From assembly GCF_019175385.1 (NCBI RefSeq), contig NC_083338.1, positions 67,588,712-67,652,711 on the forward strand: a stretch of 64,000 nucleotides of DNA. The letters run 5' to 3'. The position numbers were made by a program, and so were the translations under genes. The notes below the pieces were generated by a model that was not told the DNA's origin, searched no databases, and worked only from the letters and a program-made list of their open reading frames with translations. Numbering within the stretch: the stretch's first letter is position 1; the number at the start of each line of letters is the position of its first letter. Of the stretch, positions 1 through 11,515 are shown piece by piece. The stretch is from Lycium barbarum. Its lineage: Eukaryota; Streptophyta; Magnoliopsida; Solanales; Solanaceae.

Positions 1-520
1 AGATTCTGCTAGAATTGTTCAAAAATCAGGTCACTTAGTTAAGTACGCCTAACAGAAGGAAGTGTGGAAGGGAAATATCGTAAGTAGACAATAACTGGGA
101 TGTGATGTTTTAGAGAAGCTACGGATTTGGGCGTAGCGGGAAAGCTAATTGTGAGAAGGACGATTAGCAGTCCGAAGGATTGCAATGGATAACATTCGAG
201 ACTTAGTAGGAACAAGGTCTGTGGGAGGATTCAGAAAGTCGATAATCAGTTTTGCTGTAAATTATTATACAAGAATGGTGAGTGGGAATCCGAACAGACT
301 GATATCCGAATACTTATAAATAACGGCGACGAAGGTATATTTGTTACCATCGGGAATCTAGGAATTTAGGACGAAAAGCAGTATACACATAAGCGAAAAG
401 TGAACACTGGGAATTGAAAAGGGCGAAACAGTAATTGTAAAAGAAAGGATGTGTTACGAAAATGTCTCGGAATCTGTAAGACTTCAATTTGCTCTAGATC
501 ATGTAATAAAGGTTATGCGA

Positions 521-629
521 GGATGCGAGCGCGATTATATCAGCATTAAGGCACCGGATTCCACCGAAGTTTCGAGGTTAAGCGTGCTAAGGTGGGAGAA
601 ATCTTAGGATGGGTGACCCCCTGGGAAGT
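521..629 (+). other. 5S-rRNA-like module inside retrotransposon D
   Basis: About 109 bases follow the plant 5S rRNA order: ggatgcga at the start, cagcattaaggcaccggatt in the first third, gttaagcgtgct (A-box-like) at 577-588, then aggatgggtgacc and cccctgggaagt (intermediate element and C-box region) at 607-629. The middle is diverged and the last part of a normal 5S gene is missing. It sits about 2.85 kb before the 3' LTR, not in a 5S tandem array. A related copy lies in element G on the other strand. It is not called as a functional rRNA gene; whether Pol III can use it is unknown. Confidence 0.8.
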
Positions 630-3109
630 GTATTAGAAATTCTATATATTCTGACATAAGAGACAAATGAGAAGCTAGAGTGGCCTAAGGGAAACTAGAG
701 TACACGGGATGGTTGGAGACCATAAAAGGCCACGTAGGACGAGACAGGCTAGAGTGGAGAAGAGATAGAAAGTGCGTCACAGTTCTGAAATTTGGATAGG
801 CTTGAATAGCGTTTGGAGGTATTTTGCGGGCTAGCCGATAGTAATTATATATATGTATATATGAAGGCGTATGATATTTCATATGTGATTGTATCGGTGG
901 ACATGTGAGTTCCAGCAACCGGCGCTACGGTAAATAAGGCATTAATCGAGTAAAGGTACCGAAGTTCGAGTGACAGCAAAAATTAGACGGTACGAGTGTT
1001 ACAAGATAAGCTTCTATTATTTTTACTACAGGTTAAGATTGGAAATTTCAATACAACGATATTGGAAAAGAAAGTGAGTGAGCAGCTGGAAAATAAATAG
1101 ATCAAAGTGTCGGGAGAAAATGAAAGGTAAGAAACCTCAGTGAGTGAAGCCCCGAGAGAAATTACCAGCAAAGTACGAGATTATTTGGATAAAAGTTCAA
1201 AGGTAGGTACCTAAAAAGGGTAAAGTGTGGTAATATAGAAAAAATGAGGAATGTGTGAGGTTCGAGAACCAATTTCAATAAGTGAGGCTAAAGAAATAGT
1301 GACTACGACAAGGAATGTGAAGTAAGAGGGAGAATGATAAAGCCTTGTGACGATGTTAGAAAATTTCGGCCCTTGAAAGGTATATAAAGGAATAAATGTG
1401 CAGCCATATTAATGTGGATGCCTCGGATACGGAGGTCCGTTTCTGAAAAGATGACTTAAGAGGGAAGCGGAATTTGCGCGTATAAAGTAATATTTCATGA
1501 ACTTCAGAATCGATGCCACAAATGGCAAAAGGAGAAAAGTGTTCGAGGAGGAAGGAACCTAGGGGAGGTTAAGAAAGAAAGTAGAAAAGGTATACTAACG
1601 GATTAGTCGAAGGAAGAGCAGAACATTTGGGAATAAAACAATTGGAAATCCTTAATCATAGGAGTAAGAAGGATACTTTGACAAGTTAACAATAGAAACC
1701 CGATTACGCACCAATAAAAGAACAAGGATAATAGGTCAACACCGTTGATTTGGAAATTAAAGGCGTGAAGCGAGAATTCATGTGAAGTCTGAAAGATTTG
1801 ATCCTAGAGAAAATGGAATGAAATATAAAGAATGTGCATGGAAGACCGCTCGGTCATAGTACCATAAGTATAGTTAAAGGTATGATGAGCGAGGATGGAG
1901 AGAGTATAAGCCGTAAGGATCCTGTGCTGTGAGCAAAAGTAGTGAGACGTTCGAAAATATGGACGCATAGCTGCAACGCAACACGTAGTTATGGAGAACT
2001 ACGAGTAAACAAGCTAAAATAGGTGAAGGGGTTAGTAGTGGATGGGAAAGTATGGAATGTTGACAAGAATGATAATGTAGACAGAAAATGAAAAGGGAAG
2101 CTTATGGTAAGAAGTTTCAATATGTTATGCACAGAGTTGGAAAAGATCTCACAAAAGGGCTATTGGCATAGGAGGAGCCCCTAAAAGGGGGGGGGGGGGG
2201 GGAGAACATATTATGTTAGGCTTAAAAAGGAATCACAACATTTTCAAGCGCTGGGAAAGAAAGTTTATTAGCTCGGGACTAGAGTTCGAAACATGTCAGC
2301 ACATCAAAAGGATACATGGAAGAAGTAGAAATGAATTGACAATGAGTGTACCATGAGGCCAACATGAATTATGCTTTGTTTATGCCATGATTTGAATTCC
2401 TCTTATCGGCCAAATTTGCGCCGTACCTAAGTACGCAGCGACATGTTGTAAGAGTAATAAAAGAGCAAGAAAATGGCTATAAGCTAAATGCAGAAAGGAT
2501 AAGGGAGAAAACGATAGATCCAAAGGATATTTCGGACTGCAACGGCTATTATAAAAAAAAGTATCAACAGTTGATAGTTTGGAAACTTTTGAAAGAAAGG
2601 AAGAACGCAGTGCCTACGAATGAAATAAAAGAGTTCATCGGATGCTAGAAAGTAGTTCATGGACCATTAATTATATGGAACATGAGAATACACGCTATGA
2701 AAATTATATGAATCATCAATGTGGGGCGATGCTCGATCACATTTGAAAGGAATCCACACCGGAGATCCAACAAGGAATAATGATGGACGAAACGAGCCCC
2801 AATACAAATAAATCAAGGACAAGTATACTTGTGTTGAGAAATGTGAGGAAGGAAGTAAAGGAAAAGTTGTAGTAAGAACTCAACCATGTTGCGAGCTAAG
2901 AGGTTAGATGAATTCGGATCATATGTCATCGTAAGCGCAATTGGACTGCGAAGGATAATGAATGGCAAGAAAACAGTACGTACATATGTTTTTGGATAAA
3001 TATTTCGAATGAAAGATTAAAAGGGATAGTGGTAAAGACATAAAGAAACAGGGAGCGAAGAAAAGAGAACACCACAAGCCGATGGATATTTATGGCATGA
3101 TAAGCAAGA

Positions 3110-3280
3110 CTGCAATACTGTAGATTAGATAAAAACAAGGAACAGCCTGTGGCCATATCGGATCGTCAAGTGATGATTGCGTACCAAAGATGTGGCTTTT
3201 GTCAAGGTGATGTGACGAAACAATAACAGAGAAGAGATGACTTAGGAAGGACAAGGATGCTAACTTGGTATGGTGGGTTA
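3110..3280 (+). pseudogene. Relic of Ty3/gypsy pol C-terminus in D
   Basis: By eye this stretch follows the end of the J pol (35860-35990): gaacagcctgt, then cggatcgtcaagtg, then gcgtaccaaagatgtg, then a decayed match to the gacct(gg) tract. Indels and stops destroy the frame. It shows that D descends from a coding chromovirus related to J rather than from an unrelated sequence. Only this end of pol is recognisable; the rest of the D internal region has drifted too far to assign. Confidence 0.55.
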
Positions 3281-3433
3281 GAAAACCCGTGACACGGAAT
3301 GAGGATTCATGTAAAGACCGAGAAGTTCGATTATAAAGGAAAATAGGGTAAAAGATCAGGAATGGGCGTGAAGCAAAGGACAACTATAAAAGGGACCCTC
3401 CCGAAGTGTTATAACACCCCATGAGGTCAGTTG

Positions 3434-3475
3434 AACATTCGAGGACGAATGTTCTAAAGGGGGGGGGGGGGAGGA
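3434..3475 (+). promoter_or_regulatory. Polypurine tract of D with adjoining hairpin
   Basis: The palindrome AACATTCGAGGACGAATGTT (8-bp arms, AGGA loop; 3434-3453) is followed by ctaaa and 13 G residues (3459-3471), then agga and the LTR start TGTTA. The purine run is where plus-strand DNA synthesis is expected to be primed in LTR elements. The hairpin recurs beside the purine tracts of the other gypsy elements here. Confidence 0.85.
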
Positions 3476-6400
3476 TGTTATAACCCGTATTTTGTACGTT
3501 CGGATAATTCGAGATAATTGCGAAAAGTCAAAGGCAAGACTATATTTCGATGAACACATTGTTTACTAGTATGGAAATATTGAGAAAGGCTAGGGGTAAA
3601 AAGGGAAATTCGCAAGATGACTCATGGAAATATGGAGGGAGGCTAAGGGAAAATTTGGAATTTGGAAAATAAATCTTCATGAAGTGCAAGAGAAAAAAAA
3701 AAGATTGGGCTTGATAAAAATTTGGGCCAAGTGGCCGGCCATGTGAGGTGGTCCAAGGCCCACATGGAGGTCTAATATATATTCATAAAAGATGACCATT
3801 TAGTCACATTTTTCATTCTCTCCACTTGGAACTTTCAAGAACCTTGAGGAAGGCCAAAAATACAAGACCATTCGGCCAAGAGAGGAGAAAATTGGAGACT
3901 TCAATTTTGATCCATTTTTTTTTTCTAGTATTCCTACTAATTTGAAGGTCCACTTTAACATGGTATAATTGTTGGAGCAAGCGAACCACTATTTGTTGCA
4001 AGTTCATAATTCTATACAAAAGGGAAATAAAGGGAAAAAGGTAAGAATTAATCTTCTTTTATATGTTATGAATGGTTTGGGTATGTTGTAGTATGTAGAA
4101 ATGAATGAAAACCATGAATTTAGTGTGTTGGAGTGGTGGCCGTGTGGTGTAGAGCTTGGCCGTGTGTGTGTTGTTTTGTGTTGTATAGGAATGATGAATT
4201 AATTTTATCTAGTATTTTGGTTGTTGTTGTCATGAATTCTATGATGAAAATAAAGGTGTAATGATTCTAGTGAAGTTGTAATGGTTGGAGAGTTGTTTTA
4301 GAAGTTAACGTAATTTGAATATAGTCTTCTTGTATTTATGGAAAATAATGTTGTTAGTGTGTAAATTGTAGGTATAATTCATGAACTTGAAAGAAGGAAA
4401 TGTGTCGCTATTGTTCTTGTTGAATTTGGAAGGTTTCGGGTGAAGTAAAATATTGATTGGGTTGTTGGAATATTATGTGAATTGTTAGAAGTATTCTTGA
4501 ATCATGTTAGAAAGATTTCAGATTTATACTTGAATGTGGGATGATTGGTGTTAGCTTGAATATATGTGATTAAATTGGATAAATGGAATGCCGTGAATTG
4601 TGTGACAAGAGTTGTTGATGTTAGAATATGTTTTGGGATTGATTGCTGAAGTTGTTAGTATGATTGTTGGTAATGTTGTTAATAATTTGGCCGAGTTGAA
4701 TTCTCGGATTGTTGATTGTTGATTTGGCCGAGTTAGATTCTCGGGGATGGTGTATTTACAGGGGAAATGCTGCCGAAATTTCGGCAGATTATAAGTTAGT
4801 TTACTTGAAAGATTAAGACAAGTGTGTGACAATGTGTCTGATGATTATGCATATCTCCTTGAATGTAGACTAACGAGTTTGGACGAATAAACGTAGCCAA
4901 TAGGACGTGGAGCAGGTATGTAAGGCTTACCTTTTCTTTCTTTTTGCATGATCTTTATAAAACGAGCAAATGACGTATATGTACGATTTCAAGGAAATTT
5001 CCTATTCTTGGAGCCACTAGGATGGCTAATATTTTTGACTTCCATAAGTTGTCTCATATGGTTTTGATGTATATCTATGATGTCCGAAGTTTGTTGATAT
5101 GTTTCCAAATGGCATTCGAAAGATAACTGATATGAATAAAGTTTTGATTTTCAAATGCTAGCACGTTCGATTATTGCATCGAGTCTTTGATATATTTTGA
5201 TATGTGCATATGGTTCCAAACGCTCTATTTGATTTGATCCATAACGGTATCCGAAAGGTACTTGACAGGATTATGGCCTAGATTTTCCAAAAATGGCTTC
5301 TGAAACGCTTGTAGAACGTTCTGTACTTCAAACGCTCATAACTTTCTTATACTAATTCGGATTGACCCGAAACTTGTTTTTGAGCCATCAGGAGTCGGTA
5401 AGTATACTTATCCATCGAGTCTTGATTTATGTGCATGTGGTTTCTCACTACTCTTCTCGTGCATACTACTATTATATCGTTCGCCGAGTCCCGGGCCGGT
5501 AAATATAGTGCGCATGGTTCGCCGGGTCCCTTGCTTGAGGGCCGGGTGCCATATATATATTCCGGAGTATGATGTGTTACGGTGTTATGATGTGTTCATG
5601 GTTCACCAAACCATATATGTGTATATGTATATTCTGATCTTATGATGTGTGACGGAGATTTCGGAGCAAACCTTCCGGAGTATGATGTGTGTGGCGCCAA
5701 AGGCAGGGTGGCGCCACGTTCTCCGGGTCCCGCAAGGGGCCGGATACCGTTCCTGGCATGCATGATTCGTGTTTCCAGTAAGTTGTTTGTTATTCTGCAC
5801 ATCGTGATTATTGTCTGTACTAACCTTCTGCACGTTCCGCAGCAAATACATTTGCGGATCGGGCTGAACGTTCCTCGGCACTAAAATGTTATATATATAT
5901 GTGGATCGGGCCATACGTTCCTCGGCACTATTATGTTACATATGAATCAATTATGTGTATATGTATATGATGGCATACGATGTTGGCACGCATGGTCTGT
6001 GTTTTGGAAAGTACACATTTTTGGCACTCTGGATGATCTACTTATTTTCTGTACTTCTTCTGACACATGACATCGGTAAACACGGTTTGCATTCTGAAAA
6101 ATAAGTATTTTGGTATTCTGAAAATGTACTTACTTTTGTACCGTTTGTTTCGATTATGGTTCTGTTTTCTGTATTCCATGCTTTACATACTCAGTACATA
6201 TTCCTTACTGACCCCCTTTTCTTCGGGCTGCGTTTCATGCCACGTAGGTACACCCAGATGAGTAAAGGACATTGTTAGAAGATGCTTCAGCTGGATTGGC
6301 GAGCTCCACTTCTTTTCGGAGTATTGCCGAGTCAGAGTTTGTATGATACAATTTCTGATCGGGGTTAAAGACTTTGCAGACAGAGTCGTGGGTATAGAAT

Positions 6401-6655
6401 GTCAGTTTTGTAAGCGGCTCCATCAGCCGATATGTCATTCTGTGTTATGTGATAAATTCTACACGATTACAAATTTTGTTTGATTTGAGAATAACGATGA
6501 AAAAAAAAATATTTCTGAAAGCTGTACTACGTATTTCATCTTTATTTGATTTAAAGGTCTAAGAAGTTTATGTGTGCACTAAAGGTCTGAGGGTTCGCTC
6601 GGCCCTAAGTAAGGGTCGGGTGCCCATCACACCCTACGGAGAATAGGGTGTGACA
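3476..6655 (+). repeat. 3' LTR of D
   Basis: Starts TGTTATAACCCG right after the purine tract and ends GGGTGTGACA, about 3.18 kb. Inside, in order: TATA-like tract near 3774-3795, the block ggggaaatgctgccgaaatt at 4761-4780 (part of an 18-base perfect palindrome 4770-4787), a donor-like AG/GTATGTAAGG at 4914-4924, GC-rich 'ccgagtcccgggccgg' repeats near 5480-5560, the conserved gactg-acccccttttcttcgg block near 6188-6249, and a 10-bp inverted repeat at the extreme end (6627-6653). The start and end match solo LTR L, so both belong to one family. The likely target duplication on the right is gtaat; the left copy is outside the window. Confidence 0.88.
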
Positions 6656-8975
6656 GTAATACTTCAACCTATATTAAGATGCCAACAACTACATTTAAGT
6701 TACGGGGAGATTCAAAACGTATTCTAACGTTAGTAACTCCTTTCTAGATGTTTAGATGACGTTTTATCTTGTATCCAAACCAACCACATACAACCAATCC
6801 AACATGAATAATTATGTGTTCAATACCAATCCGGACAGTCCACACAATATCCCAAACAGCCCACATTCACAACATGCAATAACGATTCACATACGGCTAC
6901 TACATTCTCAAGTTACTTCTAATAGTTCGTAGCCTTAACGTTTGCATGTAACAACTTATAACAGCCTATCCAACACAATGCATAATCTTAATTATCATTA
7001 ATCTCACAATCTCAATAAGAATAACAACAACGTGTCAAAACAGTCCGCACATTACAACACCCAATAATAGTCTACATGCGATTTTGACACGTCCAATTTA
7101 TTCTTGTTAGTCTATAGTCATAACATTTCGTCGAAACGATTCTATAACATCCCAACCACTATGACAACATGATGTATATTATTAACTATAATTATTTTTT
7201 CCAACTTAGCCAAAACAACACGTCAAAAACAGTCCCTAACCAACAACATGTCCAAAACAGTCCCTAACTGGCAACATAAAAATGTTCGGAATTCTTGCAA
7301 ACGTTTACGAACATACTAAGCAAACCACATATGATTCTTACACATTATTTCATGTCTTATTTTAATATAATTTCAGTAAGTTATGACCATCCATCCACAC
7401 GACAAGTACAACATCAATTCATACGCAACTAAGCTACATCGTCATCTCTATAATCCTTACAACAACTCACAAACGACTTTGGTTTCAACTCCAACCATTA
7501 AACACCTTCATTTCCATCATAAAATTCATGAAAATAACAATCAAAATATCAAGTAAAATCAGTTCACTAACTTCTTACAAAAACAGTCCATACACGGTTT
7601 CAACATGCTTCAACATCACTCACATAAAATCATAGATTCAATTATTTTCATACTAACAAAACTTCACTTTTAACCTTCCAATTCTTTTCATTCCTTTTTA
7701 CCATGAGATCTATGATAGTAACAACCATATTTATTAAATAAAATTAGTTCATTAATTCCACCAAAACAGTCCCCTCGGCCACATAGTCATTCCAACATCA
7801 ACATTCATGATTTTATGCATGCGAATCATGTTCATCAAATTACAACCATATTTCAACATCAACACCTATAAACTCAGGGTTAATATCATGTTCCCACATC
7901 AAAACACCTTATTTCATGCATACAACTTATATTTACACATCTACATCACCCTTAATACATGAAAAAGAAAGTTAGATCTTACCTTGACAACTTGACTTCT
8001 CAACTTGGCTAGAGTTTGTGAATTGAAATGAAAATGGTTCTTGTTGCTCCAATGACTATCTTAACGTTTCTAGGGACCTTCTAAAGGGTTGAAACACCTT
8101 GGAAAATAATTTTTGGATCAAGACTCAAGAGCTCAAAAATCAGCCATTGTGGCCGAGAGCTTTCTCTCTCGAGGTTTAGGTTTTCTTTGTTTGTGTTGTG
8201 TAGTTTAAATGAATGTATTTGTTGATCTCCTTAGTCCTTATTTGGTTAAACTATGATGCCTACAAGGTGGACACATGCTCCACTCAAATAAACTTTACAC
8301 TAAAATTCTAATTCTTTCCCTTCAACTTTCGGCTAGCCTCTTGGCCGAGCCCCCCCCCCCCCCCCCCCCTCCCGTTCCCTGGTCAAAGACTTGGTTGGAT
8401 GCCGGTCTCTCCTTTATTATTTCTTTTCAATTGTTTACAAGACAATTGCATGTGTGGTGGATGATTCATACACTACCCTTTGTCCATTGCAATCATACAA
8501 GATGAATGGTCAATGTTTAACTATGAAATGATTCCTCCAACATGTTATGTCTTCATAAAATAATGCATGCCTTCATTATTCAATTGCATGCTTCAAATTT
8601 TTCTCCTCCAATTTTCAGCCATCTTGGCCGAGTATTACATGTATATTTCTTCCAATTTAATTGTCCACAATATATTGAATGTGTAGTGGATGAATCAACA
8701 TTAAATGCATATGTGTATGTCTTCCACAATAGCCTTGTTTTAGATGACTTTGAGTCAATTTTGTGTATTGCACGTTGGTGTTCCTTCTTGGTTCATGGTT
8801 GTCACAAAATTTTAATTAACACCACAATTAAGTAGTTCCTAATCTCCAATAACATTTTTATACTAAGTAAAATTTATAACCGATTAGTTCTAGTTTAGAA
8901 ATTAAAAATCCGAGGTTTCTATCTCACGTCGATTCCTTCACGAATAACTCGACGTATAAAATACGGGGTCTAACA
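6656..8975 (-). repeat. C: LTR fragment (5' part of an LTR), interrupted by D
   Basis: Read on the minus strand it begins TGTTAGACCCCGTATTTTAT at 8975 and continues with sequence related to the F LTRs (tatacgtcga-ttattcg, then 'ttattggagattaggaact'). It has no conserved LTR 3' end: it stops where D is joined at 6655/6656. The simplest reading is that C inserted into LTR A (duplication tatag at 8976-8980) and D later inserted into C. It holds a 20-base C run at 8350-8369. Short ORFs here are LTR sequence with no recognisable protein. Confidence 0.7.
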
Positions 8976-10918
8976 TATAGAGCATATCGTAAGATAAAAG
9001 AGTAACCTGTACATATGAGTGCCTCTTAGGGCAGATGCCATGCATGCTTAGCTTTCTTAGAAAAACATTTCTTGTTCATATATACAGAAAATATACCGAG
9101 GAACGTCGGCCCGATCCATTTAACCACATGTGTCCCGCGTCCGAGATGATATCATATTACGCCAACTGATCAGGTGGTCATGCGTCTATAGCGCCGCTCC
9201 CTTTTTCCCATATTCCCCATATACATATACATATATCATATAAGGAGCATGCAGGAGAGCCCAAGGAAAGTTATGTCTTTATCGGAGTGATGTAAGGTCG
9301 ATAACCTCCGATTATATTATGGAATAATCATCATCGCTCTGTCTCACCTTGAAGGAACAGTTATTATAAGGTGAGACTATCAATGAAGAATAGCATCAGG
9401 AGAGAACATAGAATAAGATCATAAATCTCATAAGGCATCAATTCATATACTTTGGAATCTTTAAAAACAGTCATCATCCATGAATAAAATTGAGAAATGA
9501 AGAAATAGCTCAACATTCTTATATCGTCATTGAAATCGTGAACATGGAACCTTTAAACCCGGAATCATCATCATCATAATCAAAGTAGGAAAATATTCTC
9601 ATCTTTGACATCATCATTATGATTGTGAAAGCAGGTTCATTGTTGTTATCATAAGAGCTCACGGAGCCATAAATCTCTGATTTAGAAAATACGAACATTT
9701 TGGAAAACATTTATGAATTATTAGGAATGGAATTATGCCTTGGAGTCATAAATATCTAACTTTTGAAAACAAGGAAGATATCGAAACATTTATGAAGCCA
9801 TAACATCGGAATCATGCCTTTGAAAGAAAGGGACAAGCCTTAACATACCTGTTCAACCTCCTATTAGCTACGCTTATTCGTCTGAGCTCGTAAATCTACA
9901 TTCGAGAGGATTCTCACTAACTTTAGACTCATTATTATACACTTGTCCTAGTGTTCAAACTAAACTAGTTTATATTCTGCCAAAAATCGGGCAGCATCTC
10001 CCCTGTTTATATGCCTAGCCCGAATTCTTAATCCAACAACAAACAACAACAATAATAGTACCAACATCCATAACATCATTTCCCATACCAAATTATTATA
10101 TTAAACAGCCGACACACAGTTTTCCAACTTCCATAGCTACTCAACTCACTATATAATCATTTTACCGCTCTATGTTCGTGAATAAGCCAGTATTAACATA
10201 AATAGGAAGATATCCATACCTTTCTCGCTTTAATATTGCTTTATCTTCACTTTTCCACGCTAGGTTTAGGCCACAACACGCCGCTATATGATTCTGCAAC
10301 AATAACTATACTCCGGATCGAAATTTGGAAATTATACCTGGTTTGGGCTAAAAAGTTGGCTTGGTGGGTTGGGTAGAACTCTCCAGAATTTTGGAGAGTA
10401 TTTGGGGTGTTTGATGAAGAAAATGAGGGGTAAACCCCTTTAAATAGCGGTCCAGGTTCTGCCTGGACCGACTTAATATTCCTTCAGCGCGTTTGCGCCC
10501 CCTTTGGGCACGTTCGCGCTGACTTAGTTTTTCTGCCTGCGACTTCGTTCAATAAAAAGGTTATAACTCTTGATCCCGATACCGTGTGAGGGCCCACGAC
10601 CTATGGTTGGAAAGATCTTTCAATTATCTACAACTTTCATTCTGGTGGTTTTCCAAATACAAAACCTATAATGTCGTTTTGCCCCCTCCAATTCAGATCA
10701 TCTGAAAATGTTTCCTTAAATCGTCCTTTTGGAGGACCTATGCCCATATTTGGCTTAAGGATCCTTCTTAAGACTTGCTCAACTATCCATGTACTACTCA
10801 TATATCTCTTCATATGTCCTTTATAAAAACCTGACATGTGGACCCCACTTAGCTTACAGTAACGAGGTCATTCCTTAAGCAACATACTACCTGATTTACA
10901 CCATATGGTCTCCAAATG

Positions 10919-10961
<43 letters not shown>

Positions 10962-11515
10962 TTATTATTACACCTCTTATAATATGACCTTCATCCCAAA
11001 TCTGGGCTTCAAAATTGTTCAGAGCGTTCAAGCCTCGCGGTGGCTCGTTTGCGCTATGTTGGCCCTTGGCCTTCTGCGCGTTCGCGCCATTCCCTGGCGC
11101 GTTCGCGCAGACCATTTTCCTGGTCTGTCAGCCTGACTTGTAATGTCCGTATCTTCTTACCCCGATGTCCTATTGAGGAGCGGCTTGTTGCGTTGGAAAC
11201 TAGACTTCCCAAACTTCACTTTAGACTTTTGTTCCACTTCAAAACTCTTAATATACTAAAGGGTAATCTTTCTCCCATTTAGACCAAGATTTCCGTACCA
11301 AACCTTGCCTAACTTTCCTTCAAAGTCTCAGAAGTTTAATCTCCTTAGTTCGCTTATTTTCCAATCCTTTTATAATCTGTTACGCGAACTCGGACTCTTA
11401 TAATTGTAAAAAGAGCACCTATGATCTTGCATCTTCTCGACAATAAATCCGATGTCTGCAATTGAAAAGCTAACACCGAACGAATCTCAACGTACAGCAA
11501 CTGCGAGGTGTAACA
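8976..11515 (-). repeat. A: 3' LTR of element E (truncated by C)
   Basis: On the minus strand it begins TGTTACACCTCGCAGTTGC at 11515, beside E's purine tract. It matches LTR B (25900-28339) along its whole length, so the two are the paired LTRs of one element. Relative to B it lacks the terminal about 520 bases, which must lie left of C and D. It has a (TA)n run at 10920-10957 and about 70 extra bases near 11020-11095 rich in gcgcgttcgcg motifs that B does not have. The donor-like site is at 9844-9851 and the ATGCTGCC block at 9985-10004 (minus strand). Confidence 0.85.
10920..10957. repeat. (TA)n microsatellite in LTR A
   Basis: Alternating AT run of about 38 bases. LTR B has only a short 'atatgtatatta' at the matching place, so it expanded after E inserted or shrank in B. 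Confidence 0.95.

Larger units (their letters stand above)
1..3475 (+). mobile_element. D: internal region of a non-autonomous Ty3/gypsy element (3' part)
   Basis: Purine-rich DNA with stops in all frames that ends in a polypurine tract and runs straight into an LTR at 3476, so it is the 3' part of an element whose 5' end lies left of the window. Two stretches identify it: a 5S-rRNA-like module at 521-629, and a decayed match to the pol C-terminus near 3140-3270. The stretch just before the purine tract (ggacaactat then gaccctcccg) recurs in minus-strand element G. There is also a 16-base G run at 2187-2202. No coding capacity is left, so any past movement needed proteins from relatives. The boundaries on the right are firm; the family name (Tekay/Del-like) is inferred. 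Confidence 0.8.

Noticed and set aside
521..629. Functional 5S rRNA gene
   Set aside because: The middle is diverged, the 3' end is missing, there is no tandem array, and it is embedded in a retrotransposon.
5642..5914. Overlapping ORFs on both strands in the GC-rich part of LTR D
   Set aside because: They coincide with ccgagtccc/gccggg LTR repeats and have no protein similarity.
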